In this document: one piece after another, positions 1 to 7,370 of the stretch
Position numbering within the stretch: the first letter of the stretch is position 1
How the letters are laid out: each line of letters starts with the position of its first letter
From: Cyclostephanos tholiformis
Taxonomy: Eukaryota; Bacillariophyta; Thalassiosirophyceae; Thalassiosirales; Thalassiosiraceae
Length of the DNA stretch: 15,103 nucleotides
Direction of reading: 5' to 3'
Assembly (NCBI GenBank): GCA_036939975.1
Contig: JALLPB010000512.1
Coordinates: forward strand, 1-15,103
The notes under the pieces: generated by a model
Told to the model about the DNA's origin: nothing
The model's input: the letters and a program-made list of their open reading frames with translations, nothing else
The model's database searches: none
Translations under genes and position numbers: made by a program

Positions 1-244
1 ACGAGTTCTAAATTTTGGCACTAAAAAAATTTAGAACAATTTCGGAAGTCACCCATTATTATCGTACCTATTTTTTATGTTGGGAACGCTCCATTCTGTC
101 ATGGTCAGACAGACTATGGTGTGGTACTGCCCATCACACAAAAAAAACATACCACCCACACAAAACGAAAAACAGACAAAGCATGGTCTCATAATATATT
201 TCTCCACATCACAAAATTCGAAACGAAATGAAAGTCTCTGAATT
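1..244. other. Upstream region of the methyltransferase gene, no gene assigned
   Basis: This AT-rich stretch holds the inverted repeat at 5-37 and several A runs (for example 140-147). An open frame on the minus strand runs from within the methyltransferase N-terminus down to base 49. It has no ATG at its 5' end, and its part below base 245 looks like translated non-coding DNA. The promoter of the + strand methyltransferase should lie here, but I see no convincing core element. Confidence 0.4.
5..37. repeat. Perfect 12-bp inverted repeat (hairpin)
   Basis: Bases 5-16 (GTTCTAAATTTT) are exactly complementary to bases 26-37 (AAAATTTAGAAC), leaving a 9-base loop at 17-25. The stem is AT-rich with GTTC/GAAC at its base. 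It lies about 210 bases upstream of the methyltransferase start. It could be the 3' processing or termination region of a gene left of the window, or one end of a small inverted-repeat element. The sequence alone does not decide between these. Confidence 0.6.
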
Positions 245-2056
245 ATGAAACTGAATACACTGAGAAATGCGATGTTGATTTTGGCATTCGACATGTCGTT
301 AGTCAATGCAGCGTCAAGATTTACACGTCCGGGCAAGTTGCGGCCCTGGACGAGGGCGTTTGATCCAAAATCGGCAACGTTGGCATTCACAATTCTGCGT
401 CCCTCCAGATCCATCACTGCGAGATCCAGCATACCCAGAACTCGAATGGCATCATCGACGGACGTAGATTTATCGTTAGGTCGGCAAAATTCACCCACCG
501 AGAAAAAAAACAGCCTTCACACTGTTGTAGTTCACCGCAACAGACAATCGATCGCTTTTCGTGAAGGAACGCCACTTGTTTTTGGTGGATCTGTTGCGTC
601 TACCTTTACCGAAGACTGCCATGACGAAATTCATGCTTATATCACAGATAATATTCCTATAGGCTCATTGGTGGCAATCGTGGTGAGCAGAGATTCTTCA
701 TCCGCCAAGGGCAAACGGAACAAGGATTCCAGGGGCAAAAAGAGGAATGTTAATTCTAGCGAGAGGGGTGATGATGAAACGGTGGTACATAACAGTTTTA
801 GAGCTATCGAGAAGGAGTCAACATTCCGTGATATCATCAATCAATCACAACTTATCGGATATGGCGTATATAACGAAAATAGCATGTATCGCGTTCGCAT
901 TCTCTGCCACGACACGATGCATCCGGGATTAACGAAGGAAATCCGTTCCATAAGAATGCAGATCCAACAAGGCAATTATCAATCAGAGAGCTGTAGTACA
1001 ACTTTGCAACTGAAGCTGATTCTTTTGAGGAAAATATCAGATGCAATAAGCACACGAGTTGCAATGGGCCTCCCATCATCAGGCATTACTGATACGTACC
1101 GTCTAGTAAATGGAGAAGGGGATGGTCTGTCGGGACTTGCAGTGGATATATTAGGTGGGAAGACTGCGATTGTAATGTCATCGGCCGCTTGGTGCGAGAT
1201 CCACAAAGAAACAATTGTGTCTGTCCTAGAAAAATCGTTGAGAGAACATCCATCATACAGGGATCTAAATGTTGATATAATTTGGCGTAACACTCCTAGC
1301 AGGTTGAAACAAGATGGCTACGAAGTATTACCATTTAGCGACGAAGAAAAAGAAGAAGAAAATGAGCGTGTGATTGCAACAGAGTCTTCTGTAAAATATT
1401 ATACGTATCCCTACTCATATGGCCAAAAGACTGGATTTTATTGTGATCAACGCGAAAACCGACTTATGCTTGCTCAGCTTTGCCAGAACAAACAAATATT
1501 GGACCTTTGTTGCTACAATGGTGGGTTTGCGCTCAATGTCATGGTACGCGGATATGCTCATTCAGCAATCGGTGTAGACTCTTCTCAAGATGCAATAGAT
1601 GCTGCGATTGCCAACGCGCGTTTGAATGGATTATCAGATAAGGATATATCGTTTGTGAGAGCTGATATAGCTGCATTTATGAAGAGTGCCATTGATTCCA
1701 ACGATGAGTTTGATGTAGTCGTTCTGGATCCTCCCAAATTGGCACCCTCGATTTCATCACTGGACAGAGCATCCACAAAATACCATGCTCTGAATCGAGA
1801 TGCGATGCATCTTATAAATAAGAGTAAGGGTGGGTTGCTTCTCACGTGCACTTGCTCGGCAGCTATGACACAGAAGGATGGGGGCCAATACTTCCTAAAC
1901 GTGGTGAACAGTGCAGCTTTATCTGCAAAGCGGAGAATTACGCTGCTTAGAGTGAGCGGAGCAGCACCGTGTCATACACAGTCCCCGGCCAGCTTCCCTT
2001 CAGGCCAGTATTTAACCGCAGCTCTCTTTCATGTTGGGCCGTCTGATATAGAATAG
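245..2056 (+). CDS. RlmI-like 23S rRNA cytosine-C5 methyltransferase (PUA domain plus SAM-dependent methyltransferase)
   Basis: A 603-residue protein resembling bacterial RlmI/YccW, which uses S-adenosylmethionine to methylate a cytosine in large-subunit rRNA. A PUA-like RNA-binding segment begins near residue 93 (VVVHRNRQSIAFREGTPLVF). The EEHYD-type middle domain shows YRLVNGEGDGLSGL at 285-298. The methyltransferase core shows QKTGFYCDQRENR, SAM-binding motif I LDLCCYNGGF at 419-428, motif IV DPPK at 495-498, and the Cys motif TCTCS with C535 and C537. The C-terminal FPSGQYLTA matches the family end. Residues 1-67 are rich in Arg and Ser and read like an organelle presequence. The start could be M1 (245) or M68 (446), because the PUA domain is complete from either. 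A lysine-rich insert (about 140-175) and an acidic insert (about 365-375) are not in bacterial RlmI. A eukaryotic copy probably acts on organellar rRNA, which is inference. No intron is needed, and the stop is TAG. Confidence 0.88.
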   Translation: MKLNTLRNAMLILAFDMSLVNAASRFTRPGKLRPWTRAFDPKSATLAFTILRPSRSITARSSIPRTRMASSTDVDLSLGRQNSPTEKKNSLHTVVVHRNRQSIAFREGTPLVFGGSVASTFTEDCHDEIHAYITDNIPIGSLVAIVVSRDSSSAKGKRNKDSRGKKRNVNSSERGDDETVVHNSFRAIEKESTFRDIINQSQLIGYGVYNENSMYRVRILCHDTMHPGLTKEIRSIRMQIQQGNYQSESCSTTLQLKLILLRKISDAISTRVAMGLPSSGITDTYRLVNGEGDGLSGLAVDILGGKTAIVMSSAAWCEIHKETIVSVLEKSLREHPSYRDLNVDIIWRNTPSRLKQDGYEVLPFSDEEKEEENERVIATESSVKYYTYPYSYGQKTGFYCDQRENRLMLAQLCQNKQILDLCCYNGGFALNVMVRGYAHSAIGVDSSQDAIDAAIANARLNGLSDKDISFVRADIAAFMKSAIDSNDEFDVVVLDPPKLAPSISSLDRASTKYHALNRDAMHLINKSKGGLLLTCTCSAAMTQKDGGQYFLNVVNSAALSAKRRITLLRVSGAAPCHTQSPASFPSGQYLTAALFHVGPSDIE

Positions 2057-2146
2057 CATTTATTAAAAATCTTTTTCATTTTGCTCTATCAAGTAGTCTA
2101 GCCAAATACCCAAGCCCCAAAAAGACAGGTCACACCCTAGAAACAC

Positions 2147-3064
2147 TCATGTGGGAAGGTGGTAAATATCGTAGAATAGTGGATATGTCTTAAGGCTCGG
2201 CGTATAGGACGAAACGAAATAGCAAAGCGAAGAATCCAAAGGCAAGCTCATTAATATTCCAATACCGCCCAGAATCGCGATTCTAGCCCCGGCGACCGAA
2301 TCGTCAATGGGGCCCATTTTAATCGCACTGTTAATGACGAGAGGGAGGAGTAGTAAAGATGCTGACGCCAACGGAATGAGGTAAATCATCTCAGTAAATG
2401 TGCCTCCTGCTGCCCATAAATCAATACGCCCATATCGAACGAAGTGATATAGCATCGAGAGGGATACTGCAAAGAAGATCACAGATATGTTGACTATGAT
2501 TCTCATCCTAGTAATTGAACGCGTGAGTGATGACACATTGATCGAAATCTTCTTCTCTCCATGTAGCCTGTATACTAGCACAGCCATAATTGTAAGATGT
2601 ATCGAAGATGCGCCTGTAAAAGAACAATCCGCGGCCCACAGAACATTATCGAGGAGCTTCCTATGGATGTTTGCATCTTGATAAGTTTTAGGAGGGGGGA
2701 GGAGGCAATGATGTGCCAATGCAACCGCATTCATTAGCCCGAACGCTGTCAGCGACGTAGTCCATGACTTTTGGATGGACATTTTCAACACGCCCCGAGC
2801 GCTGATGTAATTGCTATGACTCCTACCCACATACCTAACAGATCGAGGTTTCATCCCAATATATGCACCGATAATTGCCGCCACTGCGAGGCATGGTCTA
2901 CTGGCATGAAAAATGGACGCATCCTGAGTAAGGCCGCATAGCTCAGCCGCGTCGTCTGGGAAAATCGCGTCCCACGCATTTACGAGAAAAGATGGCGCAA
3001 GATCGGGTGATGATACGAAGGATGTAAATGAAGGGAAGAAAGATTGGGCGAATACCTTGCTCAT
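2147..3064 (-). CDS. Multi-pass membrane protein of unknown function
   Basis: A 305-residue protein from the ATG at 3064. The frame stays open to 3211, but the only earlier start there is GTG, so 3064 is preferred. Six hydrophobic segments are visible at about residues 51-70, 101-123, 138-167, 187-210, 216-244 and 259-277. Segment 2 contains paired histidines (H118, H119). The start of segment 3 has D139 and D146 followed by SSIH (153-156). A Ser/His/Asp pattern early in a membrane bundle recalls the CREST hydrolase group (alkaline ceramidases, PAQR, Per1). However, the C-terminal HxxxH of that group is absent and a seventh segment is missing, so I do not assign the family. The C-terminus (after LDSSLC, 277-281) is short and may be incomplete if an intron was missed. 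The gene converges on the methyltransferase (90-base gap) and diverges from the MYND-SET pseudogene. Confidence 0.7.
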   Translation of the reverse strand: MSKVFAQSFFPSFTSFVSSPDLAPSFLVNAWDAIFPDDAAELCGLTQDASIFHASRPCLAVAAIIGAYIGMKPRSVRYVGRSHSNYISARGVLKMSIQKSWTTSLTAFGLMNAVALAHHCLLPPPKTYQDANIHRKLLDNVLWAADCSFTGASSIHLTIMAVLVYRLHGEKKISINVSSLTRSITRMRIIVNISVIFFAVSLSMLYHFVRYGRIDLWAAGGTFTEMIYLIPLASASLLLLPLVINSAIKMGPIDDSVAGARIAILGGIGILMSLPLDSSLCYFVSSYTPSLKTYPLFYDIYHLPT

Positions 3065-3260
3065 GGCTAGGCTCGCTAGAGAGAGAGAGAGGAGGAGTGA
3101 AAGTAGAAAACCTGGAAAAAACTCCGCGCGCCCCGCCGCCCCACAAGTTGTTTTGCTGTTTGGGCGTTTCCCGCCATATCGCGCCGAGACGAGCGATTGG
3201 ATTGGACCCACGCACCATACATAGTGATCTGACTGTGGATGTGAAATTTTCAGACTCTCA
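3065..3260. promoter_or_regulatory. Divergent intergenic region with CT-tract and E2F-like site
   Basis: This lies between the minus-strand membrane-protein start (3064) and the + strand MYND-SET remnant (3261). An AG dinucleotide run at 3078-3091 is a CT tract directly before the membrane-protein ATG on its own strand, probably in the 5' UTR. TTTCCCGCC at 3167-3175 matches the E2F/DP consensus TTTSSCGC and lies about 100 bases upstream of that ATG. A GC-rich block at 3121-3145 separates the two. The E2F assignment rests on the motif alone. Confidence 0.3.
3078..3091. repeat. (AG)7 microsatellite
   Basis: Seven tandem AG units on the + strand, equal to a CT tract in the presumed 5' leader of the minus-strand membrane-protein gene, ending 13 bases before its ATG. 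Reading it as coding would require extending that protein upstream of its first ATG. Confidence 0.8.
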
Positions 3261-4295
3261 TTGCATGGCGCTCCTGCTCACAATATTACTATGGACTACA
3301 ATGCAAGAGATCGGTGCTGTGATTGGTGCTATGGTTTGGGAGCAGCGAAGTGGTGCGCCAAATGCCAATGTGCTTATTGCTCCCGTGAATACCAGATCGA
3401 AGACTCGAAGGTAGGCCACCACAAGGTATGGTGTGGGAAGTCAGGTGAAAAGTGCATCGACTATGACATTCGTGATGCTGGGGAAAGGGGGCTTGGCCAC
3501 TTCACAAGGAGAGATTTCAAACGCAGTGATAAAATTTTGGTGGAAAGGGCAGTGGCAATTTGATCCGAAGGAGAACTTAGTATTGATTTTCGCAAAATTC
3601 TCGGAAATGCTAATTTAATGAGTGCAACTATGGCCCTCATGCCCACTGGAAGCATGACTCTGATTGAAAAGTTTGATGCAAATTGTGCTGCACTTGGAAG
3701 ATAAGAGAAAAATGCTGGATCCGGACTTTTCCTGAACCTCTCTCGAGTGAATTATGACTGTGTTGGTAATGTGACTCATTATTACATTCCAGATCAACAA
3801 TTAAAAATACTGGTTGCGGACTGTGAAATTCTTGCGGGCTCCAAAGTTTCCTTCAGCTATGCCAGCAATGTATTGTCAGCCATGAGACATGTTCTCTTGA
3901 TTGGCAAATGGTGATTCCGGTGTTCTTGTACTGCATGTCAGAATCCTGAAATTGCAGACAAGTTAGATCATTCTTTGGAGTTGGAGCTCGACAAGAAGAT
4001 ATTTGACCTCCGGAGTCAAGGGAAGACAGAACAGGCAAACCGGGCTAGAGAATCTCTAATCAAATTACATGATGAACTAAACGCATCAGATATGCAATAT
4101 TCAAGGGTTTACTATGACCTTTTTTAGATAGCAATCACAAGAAAGAAGACACTGAATATAGGTACAAAGTACATCAGGAAGGCGCATACTCATGCGCTCC
4201 AATTCTATGGGTGAGAGGAGGATGAGAACTTGAAGAAATACAAAAGCTACGTTGAGCAACCAAGTGCCCATCATAATTATCAACTTATTGATTGA
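3261..4295 (+). pseudogene. Decayed MYND-SET (SMYD-like) protein gene with five internal stop codons
   Basis: One reading frame from ATG 3261 to TGA 4293-4295 (345 codons) encodes a recognisable MYND zinc finger followed by a split SET domain, broken by nonsense codons at 3561 (TGA), 3702 (TAA), 3912 (TGA), 4125 (TAG) and 4212 (TGA). No frameshift is needed. The MYND part (residues 20-58) keeps C20, C23, C32, C35, C40, H54 and C58, but the expected Cys after CSRE is Tyr44. The SET start (GERGLGHFTRRDF) is intact. The cofactor-binding NHxC motif reads NYDC (3750-3761), so its His is lost. A post-SET CSC-x2-C cluster follows the stop at 3912, then a helical C-terminal region typical of diatom MYND-SET proteins. 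The stop at 3912 falls where family members usually read WGF, and the one at 4125 is one base from CAG. This is a dead protein-lysine methyltransferase-type gene, and the absence of introns allows a retrocopy origin. All three stop codons also end intact genes in the window, so recoding is not an explanation. Confidence 0.85.
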
Positions 4296-4530
4296 GGATT
4301 TTGTTGATAACAATTTCAATTTACTGAACTGGTCATGTTGTTTGTGAGTGATTGAGAAGTGAAATGTGGAATTGTTGCAAGTTGTGCCATTTGCGAGCAA
4401 ATGTAAATCCTATCAATAATTATATGTGTAGAGGAATAATATGGATGGCCAAGAACAATTTAGTAGCATATTTAACAATTTTGCGTGAGCTTGAGCTTTT
4501 TGTCAAAATATCCTGTCTCTCCTCGTCTAC

Positions 4531-5445
4531 CTAAGTCCATGAGGTACGTATGTGTCCAAACCTATCTGGAAAGTCATTATGACTGATAGAGATGATCGCA
4601 TTCGTCCAAAGATCTTCACGAACATTTCGATTATGTGCCTTGTCTATATCATCGCATATGCGCATAAGAGCAGGCTGATAAACATGATATATGTAACTCT
4701 GGGTTGACTCCTTTAATGACTTCTTGTAACCCATCTTTTCCCACCTGACCATGCATATGTTGTAAATTTCCCCACTTGAGTATTCGGCCATCTTATTCTC
4801 CGCTACGTCGGCCTCTTCGGCAGACGAAGGCATGACTTTTTTGGTGATCACTATGAATGACTCCTTGGTAAACTGTATATGCCCTTGTTTGACGGACCAA
4901 AAGGCGGCGTTTGGCGAATTCGCCATCAATGATGGGTCGAATCTCCAACGCTTCGCTCCCCGATCCCGCTCCGTATCGTCCTCAGATTCGCAACTTGGAT
5001 CGACATCGGAAAATCTCGATTCTCCGTCGCTTTCGTCTGAGTAATTCGTGGTAGCGTTCTTGTTGTTGAATGAACTCCGTCCACCCCTAGCATTTGACAT
5101 CAATGTGGGAGAGACTATGTTATTTGTGATGCTACCGGTCGAATGTGCTCCCCCCCCTTCTGGTACGTCGAACGTCGCCTCGGCCTCTCTCTTCATATTC
5201 GGCCTAGCAAACGCGGGAGAAGCGAGGATGTCATCCGTGCCGTCGAAAGTCACGATCCATGGCACCTCCTCCTTGATAGTCGACGCGGCGATTTGAGCGC
5301 GCCTCCCGCGCGATGTACCCCCCCCCCCTACGATTGCCTCCTCCTTCACCTCCCCCCCCTTCACCCTCACGATGACTCCGAAGCGAGCATCGCGATGCCG
5401 ATCCGTTCCAGCGTCGTCGGATGCATTCGTCGCCATCGCCGACAT
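4531..5445 (-). CDS. Hypothetical protein with acidic, low-complexity N-terminus and ordered C-terminal region
   Basis: I do not recognise the family. From the first ATG in frame (5445) the product is 304 residues. The same frame stays open upstream to 5862, through an Asp9 run encoded by (GTC)9 on the + strand and a Glu-rich stretch, without an ATG, so the true gene probably begins further upstream and is spliced or shifted. The first two thirds are Gly, Ser, Asp and Glu rich and look disordered (acidic patch SDESDGESRFSDVDPSCESE). The last 110 or so residues look folded, with alternating aromatic and hydrophobic residues (NAAFWSVKQGHIQFTKESFI and later YIYHVYQPALMRICDDID). Charged blocks such as KRWR and IKEE suggest a nuclear protein, which is inference. 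It faces the MYND-SET remnant tail to tail across 235 bases. It may be the C-terminal part of the zinc-finger locus described at 5559-6350. Confidence 0.5.
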   Translation of the reverse strand: MSAMATNASDDAGTDRHRDARFGVIVRVKGGEVKEEAIVGGGGTSRGRRAQIAASTIKEEVPWIVTFDGTDDILASPAFARPNMKREAEATFDVPEGGGAHSTGSITNNIVSPTLMSNARGGRSSFNNKNATTNYSDESDGESRFSDVDPSCESEDDTERDRGAKRWRFDPSLMANSPNAAFWSVKQGHIQFTKESFIVITKKVMPSSAEEADVAENKMAEYSSGEIYNICMVRWEKMGYKKSLKESTQSYIYHVYQPALMRICDDIDKAHNRNVREDLWTNAIISISHNDFPDRFGHIRTSWT

Positions 5446-5575
5446 TTTACCACCACCCCCGGGAGGCGACGATCGTTCTTTCGCCTCCTCCTCTTCCTCC
5501 TCCTCCTTAATCGCCGCCTCGTTTTTCGCAATCTCGCGAGCGCGTGAATCGGCGGTTGCTACTGCGCTCGTCGAT

Positions 5576-5577
<2 letters not shown>

Positions 5578-5604
<27 letters not shown>
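5578..5604. repeat. (GTC)9 trinucleotide repeat
   Basis: Nine tandem GTC units on the + strand. In the minus-strand frame of the hypothetical protein they encode nine Asp. In the overlapping minus frame they encode Thr. It is a likely site of slippage. Confidence 0.85.
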
Positions 5605-5606
<2 letters not shown>

Positions 5607-6301
5607 GACACAGGTCGACGACGTCCCCCCCCCCTCGTCGATCGGCGGTAACGCGTACGATGCCGCGTGCGATGCCGCCGAGCCTCGACTTGTCGAGTCG
5701 AAATTCCCCAATGCAGCGACGGCGACGACCGCCGTCGCCCCCGCCGCGACGCAAGACGATGGGACACGTAACTTCGACCACCGCCCCGTCGTCGATAGCG
5801 GACGATGAGTCGGCATAAACGACTCCGGATAGTCGCGCGCACTTGACGCATACCGCGCCTTAGCGATGCAGCAGTCGATGCAGATGCCGTGACTGCTGCA
5901 CGTGCCCCGTAGGAATAGTGCCGTCGTCGTCGTCTTATCCTGCGCCGACCGATCCATGCCCCCCCTCCTCCTCGATCACGACGTTGGGGAGGATCGGGTG
6001 GGGGCATGATAGGACCGGAGACAGCTCGGGCAACGCCAAGACGAGGAGGGGTCGTGAACTCGCTCGAGGCAGCGGACATGGCGGATGGCGGCGTCTGGAT
6101 CTTGTGGGCATGTAAGAAAAGGGGGCACTGCCCCCCCTATTTCCGTTGTGCACCATGCATGCTCTCTACGCTTCTCCGCCGAAGGTGTGTCGCCGAGCAT
6201 GGCATGCAGGAAAGTTTCGCTCCGTAATGTCGCCAAAGTCATTGCGACGGGGACGATATATGTCTCGTCGTCTCCCCAGGCTCCGATGCGAGCAGGAGGC
6301 C

Positions 6302-6325
6302 ACGACGACGACGACGACGACGACG
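6302..6325. repeat. (ACG)8 trinucleotide repeat
   Basis: Eight tandem ACG units on the + strand. In the minus-strand frame starting at 6350 they encode a Ser run near the N-terminus of the putative zinc-finger protein. Confidence 0.8.
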
Positions 6326-6397
6326 GATCATCGATGAACTGGCACATCATCGCCCATCGACTTCATCCCCCCCCCCGGCAAGTGCTAGTAACCTCGA

Positions 6398-7270
6398 ATG
6401 CTCTGTGCGAGGGGAGGATCGCGACAACAAGCGCCGATGAATCCGATAGGTTCGACCTGGCGCTCGCTCGTGGCAGGCGGGACCGCCACCACCTCGACGA
6501 AAACGCCGAGCCGATCCTGGCCGGACGATGTACCCCCCGACGACGACCTGTCGTTCCTATTGGAGGATGTGAAGTACTGCGATCGAAGTCCGAGGTGCGA
6601 ATATGACGAAGGGGGGTATTGCGACAGATTGCGCTTTCGGGTGGCATCCGCATTATTGGTCCAGCTCGGGGAGGATAGCCAGAGGACTGGGTTACGAATG
6701 TTGCGTTCGCTCGCCGAGAAAAATCATCCCGATGCGATGGTATACTATGGAATTTGCTTAAATGACGGAAGGGCCGGGATGGAACCCAACCCCGAGGGGG
6801 CAGTTTCGTGGTTCGAAAGATCAAGCGAGATATTTGGACATCCCCAAGGCCAATACGAGCTTGGCGTCGCATACTACACCGGTGAGGGGGCGACGGAGAA
6901 CGAGGCGGAGGCGGTGAGATTGTTTAAATTAGCCGCGAAGCAGCACCACGCGGCGGCATGCTATATGCTCGGCGATTGCCTGTTGGACGGCGTTGGCACG
7001 GAGCTCGATAGGGCCACGGCACTGGAATGGCTGGTCCGCGCGGCGGAGCTTGGACATCGAGGCGCACGCAGCCGCGTGATGGCCGTTTTGGAGAAGAGGG
7101 AGGGGGAGGACTACGGCAACTTTACCGACGCCAGCCGCCAAACGCTGGCCGGGCGGAACTCTACACATGCGAACGAAGCGGGTGGGATGGTACGACGAGG
7201 TACGACGATGTTGAGTCAAACCGAGATAGCGAGGAGGCGGACCATTGCAAGCAACAGTCGGCGGGAATAA
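6398..7270 (+). CDS. SEL1-repeat (TPR-like) protein
   Basis: A 290-residue intronless protein from ATG 6398. ATG 6437 (M14) is an alternative start. After a disordered N-terminus (about 1-60) and a Cys-containing stretch (YCDRSPRCEYDEGGYCDR, about 60-77), residues of roughly 95-215 form four SEL1-like helical repeats. The signatures are DAMVYYGICLNDG, WFERSSEIFGHPQGQYELGV, LFKLAAKQHHAAACYMLGD and WLVRAAELGHRGAR. SEL1 repeats stack as paired helices and act as protein-interaction scaffolds, and no catalytic domain accompanies them here. The C-terminal 55 residues are polar and Arg-rich and look disordered. Diatoms carry many intronless SEL1 genes of this build. The gene is divergent from the minus-strand zinc-finger-like frame, with only 47 bases between starts including a 10-base C run, and convergent with the plastid coiled-coil gene (100-base gap). 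Partner and location are unknown. Confidence 0.82.
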   Translation: MLCARGGSRQQAPMNPIGSTWRSLVAGGTATTSTKTPSRSWPDDVPPDDDLSFLLEDVKYCDRSPRCEYDEGGYCDRLRFRVASALLVQLGEDSQRTGLRMLRSLAEKNHPDAMVYYGICLNDGRAGMEPNPEGAVSWFERSSEIFGHPQGQYELGVAYYTGEGATENEAEAVRLFKLAAKQHHAAACYMLGDCLLDGVGTELDRATALEWLVRAAELGHRGARSRVMAVLEKREGEDYGNFTDASRQTLAGRNSTHANEAGGMVRRGTTMLSQTEIARRRTIASNSRRE

Positions 7271-7370
7271 TACATATAATTCGCCCCATTTCGATCGAAA
7301 AACTAGATCACGATCATTTACTTAAATCGGCTCATGTCAATACCCCACTGCCTTGCCTTGTCTTCCGCGC

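Larger units (their letters stand above)
5559..6350 (-). other. Unresolved 5' part of a minus-strand gene: PHD/RING-like Cys/His cluster split over reading frames
   Basis: From ATG 6350 one minus-strand frame encodes a Ser run and then a Cys/His set: C67, C81, H91-VR-C94, W105 and C107-PS-C110, the spacing of the second half of a PHD finger. The frame meets TGA at 5976-5978, then continues in the same phase to 5559 with ATG 5957 and a C-SS-H-GI-C-ID-CC cluster (5889 to 5900). A C-VK-C pair follows at 5839-5850 but in another phase, the phase of the downstream hypothetical protein. Together these resemble one RING/PHD-type zinc-binding region. Two 7-base C runs (5959-5965, 6131-6137) and one 10-base run (5625-5634) lie in this stretch, and GTATGC at 5853-5858 (minus strand) is a possible intron donor. 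Missed introns, homopolymer length errors or real decay would all fit. The zinc-finger reading is moderate and the exon structure is open. Confidence 0.35.

Noticed and set aside
3065..3211. N-terminal extension of the membrane protein with a signal-peptide-like Leu/Ser run
   Set aside because: The open frame upstream of 3064 begins only at GTG, and the Leu/Ser run is a translation of the CT microsatellite.
3261..4295. A reassigned stop codon or readthrough explaining the stops in the MYND-SET frame
   Set aside because: TGA, TAA and TAG all occur inside the frame, and all three also terminate clearly intact genes here (desaturase TGA, SEL1 TAA, methyltransferase and redoxin-like TAG). Motif residues are mutated too.
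5178..5862. Starting the acidic hypothetical protein at 5781
   Set aside because: The codon there is GTG, and the open frame up to 5862 contains no ATG, so the annotated start was kept at ATG 5445 with the upstream part left unresolved.
6085..6606. A plus-strand open frame across 6085-6606
   Set aside because: It overlaps the confident SEL1 frame in another phase and consists largely of repeat-derived Asp and Arg-rich sequence. The minus-strand reading of 5976-6350 has the better Cys/His pattern.
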